Assembly (NCBI GenBank): GCA_029550525.1
Contig: JAKPHF010000008.1
Span: 1-64,000 of the forward strand
Length of the DNA stretch: 64,000 bases
Reading direction: 5' to 3'
Source of the DNA: Planctomycetota bacterium
GTDB taxonomy: Bacteria; Planctomycetota; Phycisphaerae; UBA1845; PWPN01
Below are positions 61,480 through 64,000 of this stretch, piece by piece; the stretch's first letter is position 1; each line of letters begins with the position of its first letter. The position numbers were made by a program, and so were the translations under genes. The notes under the pieces are model-generated. The model was given only the letters and a program-made list of their open reading frames with translations. It searched no databases and was not told the DNA's origin.

Positions 61480-63291
61480 TCACCGCGTCGTCTTTTCTTC
61501 CCCGACCGGCTGGTTCAGGATCTCCATCGCTTCCCGCAAATATTCATCGCCGAGATCCAGGAGGCGAACGGCGTAGTTCTTGTTGTGGATGCCGTTGCCC
61601 GCCTGCACCAGCTCCAGATTCTGGGCGGCCATCCCGACCAGTTCTTCGACGCGCGGCGGAATCGCCTGCCCCTGGGCACGGCGCTCGTCGATGCGTTTTC
61701 GCACCAACTCCATGGCCTTCTCCGACTCGGTCAGATATGCCGAGAGCTCGCCGAGCCACTGCGTCATCAGCTCGCCGTACTTCTCCTCGTGACAGGCCAC
61801 GCACGTGGTTGCCGTCGCCTCGATGAGCGGCGCGCCTTTGAAGTCCGTGCCAGATTCGACGTGGCAGGCTCGGCAGTTCACGCGCGAGCCGAACATGGCG
61901 TTGGGCATGGCCTGCTCGACGCCCACGCCGCCGACGCCCATCAGCAGTTCGACCTGCTCGCGGTGATGGTTCGGGTGGCAGTGCTGGCACTCATCCAGAA
62001 TCGGCTGGACGAACCCCGCACTGGTGGTGACCAGCGTCGGCTCGATAAGTTCGTGCCGCACCGAGTGGTGGCAGTCCGGGCAGCGGGCCCGCTGGGCGGC
62101 CACGTGCACGCGATGGTATTCCTGGACCTTTTCGATATCACGCGTCTCGAATCCTTCGAGATAGCGAGCCTGATCGTGGCAGCGTTCGCAATCCCGTGCG
62201 TTCACGTCGGAACGGCCCTGCACCACGTCCAGGTGGCAGCTCGCGCAATCGATGTTGCGTTCGAGAATGTCGCGATGGTCCATGATCGACGTGGACTCGC
62301 CCGCCGTGGTCGGCGTGCCGTGGACCAGGATCTGTCGCGTGGGCGGAGCATGGCACTTGAGGCACTGGCCGGTCCCGGCATTGAACGCCTGATTCGTGAA
62401 ATGGCACGTGTAGCACGTGTTCATGTCGATGGTGAAGTGGTTTTTTCCGGTAGCATCGTAGCCGTGGCATGACGCACAGGTGAGGCCGGCCAGTTGCGTC
62501 AGGCGAGCTCGCATGTCATGCAGCCGGACCAGCTCCATGGCGTCATCCAGCAGCCCCGTCAGTTCGCGGGCTTTCAGTTCCGCTTGGATAGCCTCCGCCT
62601 GCTCGGCCACGGGGCGCACGGACCTGGCGATATGCTCGATCCGAGCGAACACGTCCACGGGCGTCTGGCTCCGCAACCGCGCCGTCACCGCTTCCAGTTG
62701 CTGCTCGTTGGTCTTCAGTTTCTCGTCCGTGTCCAGGTGGGTCTTGTGCAAGAACGTCACCGTAGGCGTGCGCTGCACTTTCGTGACGGTATCACCGATG
62801 ACGCGGTCTTCGGTTCGGACCTCGCCGATGGGCAGCGGCTTGTTGACGTACTTCTCATCGCCATGACATTCCGACACCAGGCAGCTCGCGTCGGCGACAT
62901 GAGCCCGAGGCCGTGCTGTGCCCGCCCGGCCGCTGAAGTAGCTCGTCACCTGCGACAGGCCCTTGAATTTGGCCTTCACCGTGAAGCGCTCGCCGGGCGC
63001 ATAGTGACAATCCACGCAACGGACCCCCAGCTTGGCCCCGTGCATGTCGTGGCTCCACGATTGCCAATAGGGCTCCATGATATGGCACGACCGACAGAAG
63101 CTGGGTTGGGCCGTGTAAATCTCCGCGCCCCCCATCGTGACCGCGCCGATGATGAACAGGATACCGGCGCCCCACATCAGCTTGCGGCTCCACGGGCGCG
63201 GCGGTTTCGCGACACTTTCATCACCCGCCTTCAGTCGTTCGCGTTGACCGCCCGCGGTCGGCTCTTCGCGCTGATTGCCCGGATTCTCCAT
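61480..63291 (-). CDS. NapC/NirT-type dodecahaem membrane cytochrome c
   Basis: 603 residues. A hydrophilic N-terminus and one transmembrane helix (LMWGAGILFIIGAVTMGGA, about 38-57) are followed by a NapC/NirT-like segment: FCRSCHIMEPYWQSWSHDMH, CVDCHYAPGERF. Motifs: eleven CxxCH (CRSCH, CVDCH, CASCH, CYTCH, CLKCH, CASCH, CERCH, CPDCH, CQHCH, CRACH, CVACH) and one CX4CH (CLVSECH). A charged helical insertion (about 175-260) separates the first three haems from the rest. Family members such as NapC and CymA oxidise quinol and pass electrons to periplasmic partners; here further haems are fused on. Divergent from the last propeller gene, on the opposite strand from the main operon. Confidence 0.86.
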   Translation of the reverse strand: MENPGNQREEPTAGGQRERLKAGDESVAKPPRPWSRKLMWGAGILFIIGAVTMGGAEIYTAQPSFCRSCHIMEPYWQSWSHDMHGAKLGVRCVDCHYAPGERFTVKAKFKGLSQVTSYFSGRAGTARPRAHVADASCLVSECHGDEKYVNKPLPIGEVRTEDRVIGDTVTKVQRTPTVTFLHKTHLDTDEKLKTNEQQLEAVTARLRSQTPVDVFARIEHIARSVRPVAEQAEAIQAELKARELTGLLDDAMELVRLHDMRARLTQLAGLTCASCHGYDATGKNHFTIDMNTCYTCHFTNQAFNAGTGQCLKCHAPPTRQILVHGTPTTAGESTSIMDHRDILERNIDCASCHLDVVQGRSDVNARDCERCHDQARYLEGFETRDIEKVQEYHRVHVAAQRARCPDCHHSVRHELIEPTLVTTSAGFVQPILDECQHCHPNHHREQVELLMGVGGVGVEQAMPNAMFGSRVNCRACHVESGTDFKGAPLIEATATTCVACHEEKYGELMTQWLGELSAYLTESEKAMELVRKRIDERRAQGQAIPPRVEELVGMAAQNLELVQAGNGIHNKNYAVRLLDLGDEYLREAMEILNQPVGEEKTTR

Positions 63292-63355
63292 GGTCTCGCC
63301 CTGCCAAAAAGAACCTTCAGATCATTTGCACTGGTTCGAGCCGGCCGAATGCCAC

Positions 63356-63384
63356 CTGACGCGCACGCCGCGTGGCGATATAAT
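63356..63384 (+). promoter_or_regulatory. predicted sigma-70-type promoter of the third NHL gene
   Basis: CTGACG (63356-63361, four of six matches to TTGACA), a 17-base spacer, then a perfect TATAAT (63379-63384), about 95 bases before the start codon. It lies in the 187-base divergent gap upstream of the NapC-like gene. Confidence 0.5.
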
Positions 63385-63478
63385 AGTAAACGAGATGTTG
63401 AGCGATTTCTCCGGCCGACCAAACGGTAACCAATATATCGCTCAGCCCGTGTTTGAACAATCACCTGCACGATCGGAA

Positions 63479-64000
63479 ATGCCGATGTTCACACGTTTCT
63501 CGTTCCCGCGGCTGCACCGGTTCAGTGTCTTGTTGTGCCTGGCCCCGCTCGCGCCCGCGTTCGCAACAGATTCGGTCACGTATACCGGCTCAGTCGTGCG
63601 CGATTATCAGTACGCGCAGGCGCCCGCCATGCAGATGCCCACCTCCGTGGCCGTCAGTACTGACGGCACGGTCGCGGTTGCCGATGGTGTCAACCATCGC
63701 ATTCTGCTGTTTCCGTCCGCGGGAGGATCGGCTCAGATAATCGACACGATCGGCGAAGAACGGCTGACCGATCCGCTCAATATGCGCTTCGACTCCGCGG
63801 GCCGCCTCTGGATTGCCGATACAGGTCAGAAGCGCGTCGTGGTCCGTGCCGTTGATGGCAGCCTCGATCGCATCATCACACTCGATGCACCGGCCGACGG
63901 ACATCCTTTCAACCCCACCGGTGTCATACCGATCGGCGACGGCCAGCAAGCGTGGATTGTCGATAACGATTCCCACCGCATCCTCCGGTGGGATGCCCGG
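63479..64000 (+). CDS. NHL-repeat beta-propeller protein, secreted (third copy, cut by window end)
   Basis: 174 codons are open to the last base of the window, so the C-terminus is missing. Signal peptide RFSVLLCLAPLAPAFA; no lipobox, unlike the other two copies. NHL blades start at once: MPTSVAVSTDGTVAVADGVN with HRILLFP, then PLNMRFDSAGRLWIADTGQK, then PTGVIPIGDGQQAWIVDNDS. ATG codons exist at 63479 and 63485 and the first is used here; neither has a strong ribosome site. It has its own promoter candidate and may begin another operon of the electron-transfer island. Confidence 0.8.
   Translation, partial: MPMFTRFSFPRLHRFSVLLCLAPLAPAFATDSVTYTGSVVRDYQYAQAPAMQMPTSVAVSTDGTVAVADGVNHRILLFPSAGGSAQIIDTIGEERLTDPLNMRFDSAGRLWIADTGQKRVVVRAVDGSLDRIITLDAPADGHPFNPTGVIPIGDGQQAWIVDNDSHRILRWDAR

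Overview
The window is GC-rich, gene-dense bacterial DNA. It most resembles a Planctomycetota genome, probably a Phycisphaerae-like lineage. The clues are paired Tat-exported Gfo/Idh/MocA oxidoreductases, a secreted protein ending in a pilin-like 'NVLFLDGHV' module, a PEP-CTERM remnant, clan AA (retropepsin-like) aspartic protease debris, and many long secreted proteins. This placement is inferred from gene content only; no rRNA is present.

Layout. 0-7.3 kb: an IS256-type remnant, a Tat-exported Mn/Fe superoxide dismutase (-), a secreted TPR-like protein, a siroheme nitrite/sulfite reductase and a GT-C glycosyltransferase. 7.3-13.3 kb: a frameshifted aspartic protease, dnaE and a NifA-like sigma-54 activator. 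13.4-23.5 kb, all on the minus strand: a beta-helix protein, pheS-pheT, a GT-C membrane protein, an NCS1 permease and an arsC-type reductase. 23.7-28 kb: a GT4 glycosyltransferase overlapping nrnA, a PEP-CTERM fragment and an intact IS630 element with inverted repeats and TA flanks. 28-36.8 kb: two large secreted proteins, an in-frame CsrA-PfkB kinase fusion, two Tat Gfo/Idh genes and hpf (-). 37-40.4 kb: a TPP riboswitch, thiC, tRNA-His and an LssY_C protein.

The last third (40.4-64 kb) is one electron-transfer island. It encodes nine multihaem c-type cytochromes carrying 72 haem-attachment motifs by my count. It also holds a CcsBA cytochrome c synthase, a predicted outer-membrane beta-barrel, three NHL beta-propeller proteins (the last cut by the window end), a CbcL-like cytochrome b/c fusion and a NapC-like dodecahaem protein. 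From the barrel gene to the last cytochrome (49.6-60.4 kb) genes overlap or are separated by at most about 25 bases, so this is very probably one operon. The parts fit a quinol-to-periplasm-to-outer-membrane route as in extracellular electron transfer: CbcL-like and NapC-like proteins would take electrons from the quinone pool, soluble and lipid-anchored cytochromes would carry them, the barrel would provide the conduit, and CcsBA would attach haem. Direction and terminal partner cannot be read from sequence.

Most notable observations: the CsrA-PfkB fusion with an internal ribosome binding site, the porin-cytochrome-propeller island, CX3CH and CX4CH haem motifs in four of its proteins, a terminator-like hairpin directly in front of the first cytochrome gene, a TPP riboswitch with a divergent 3' half, and two families of dispersed intergenic repeats.
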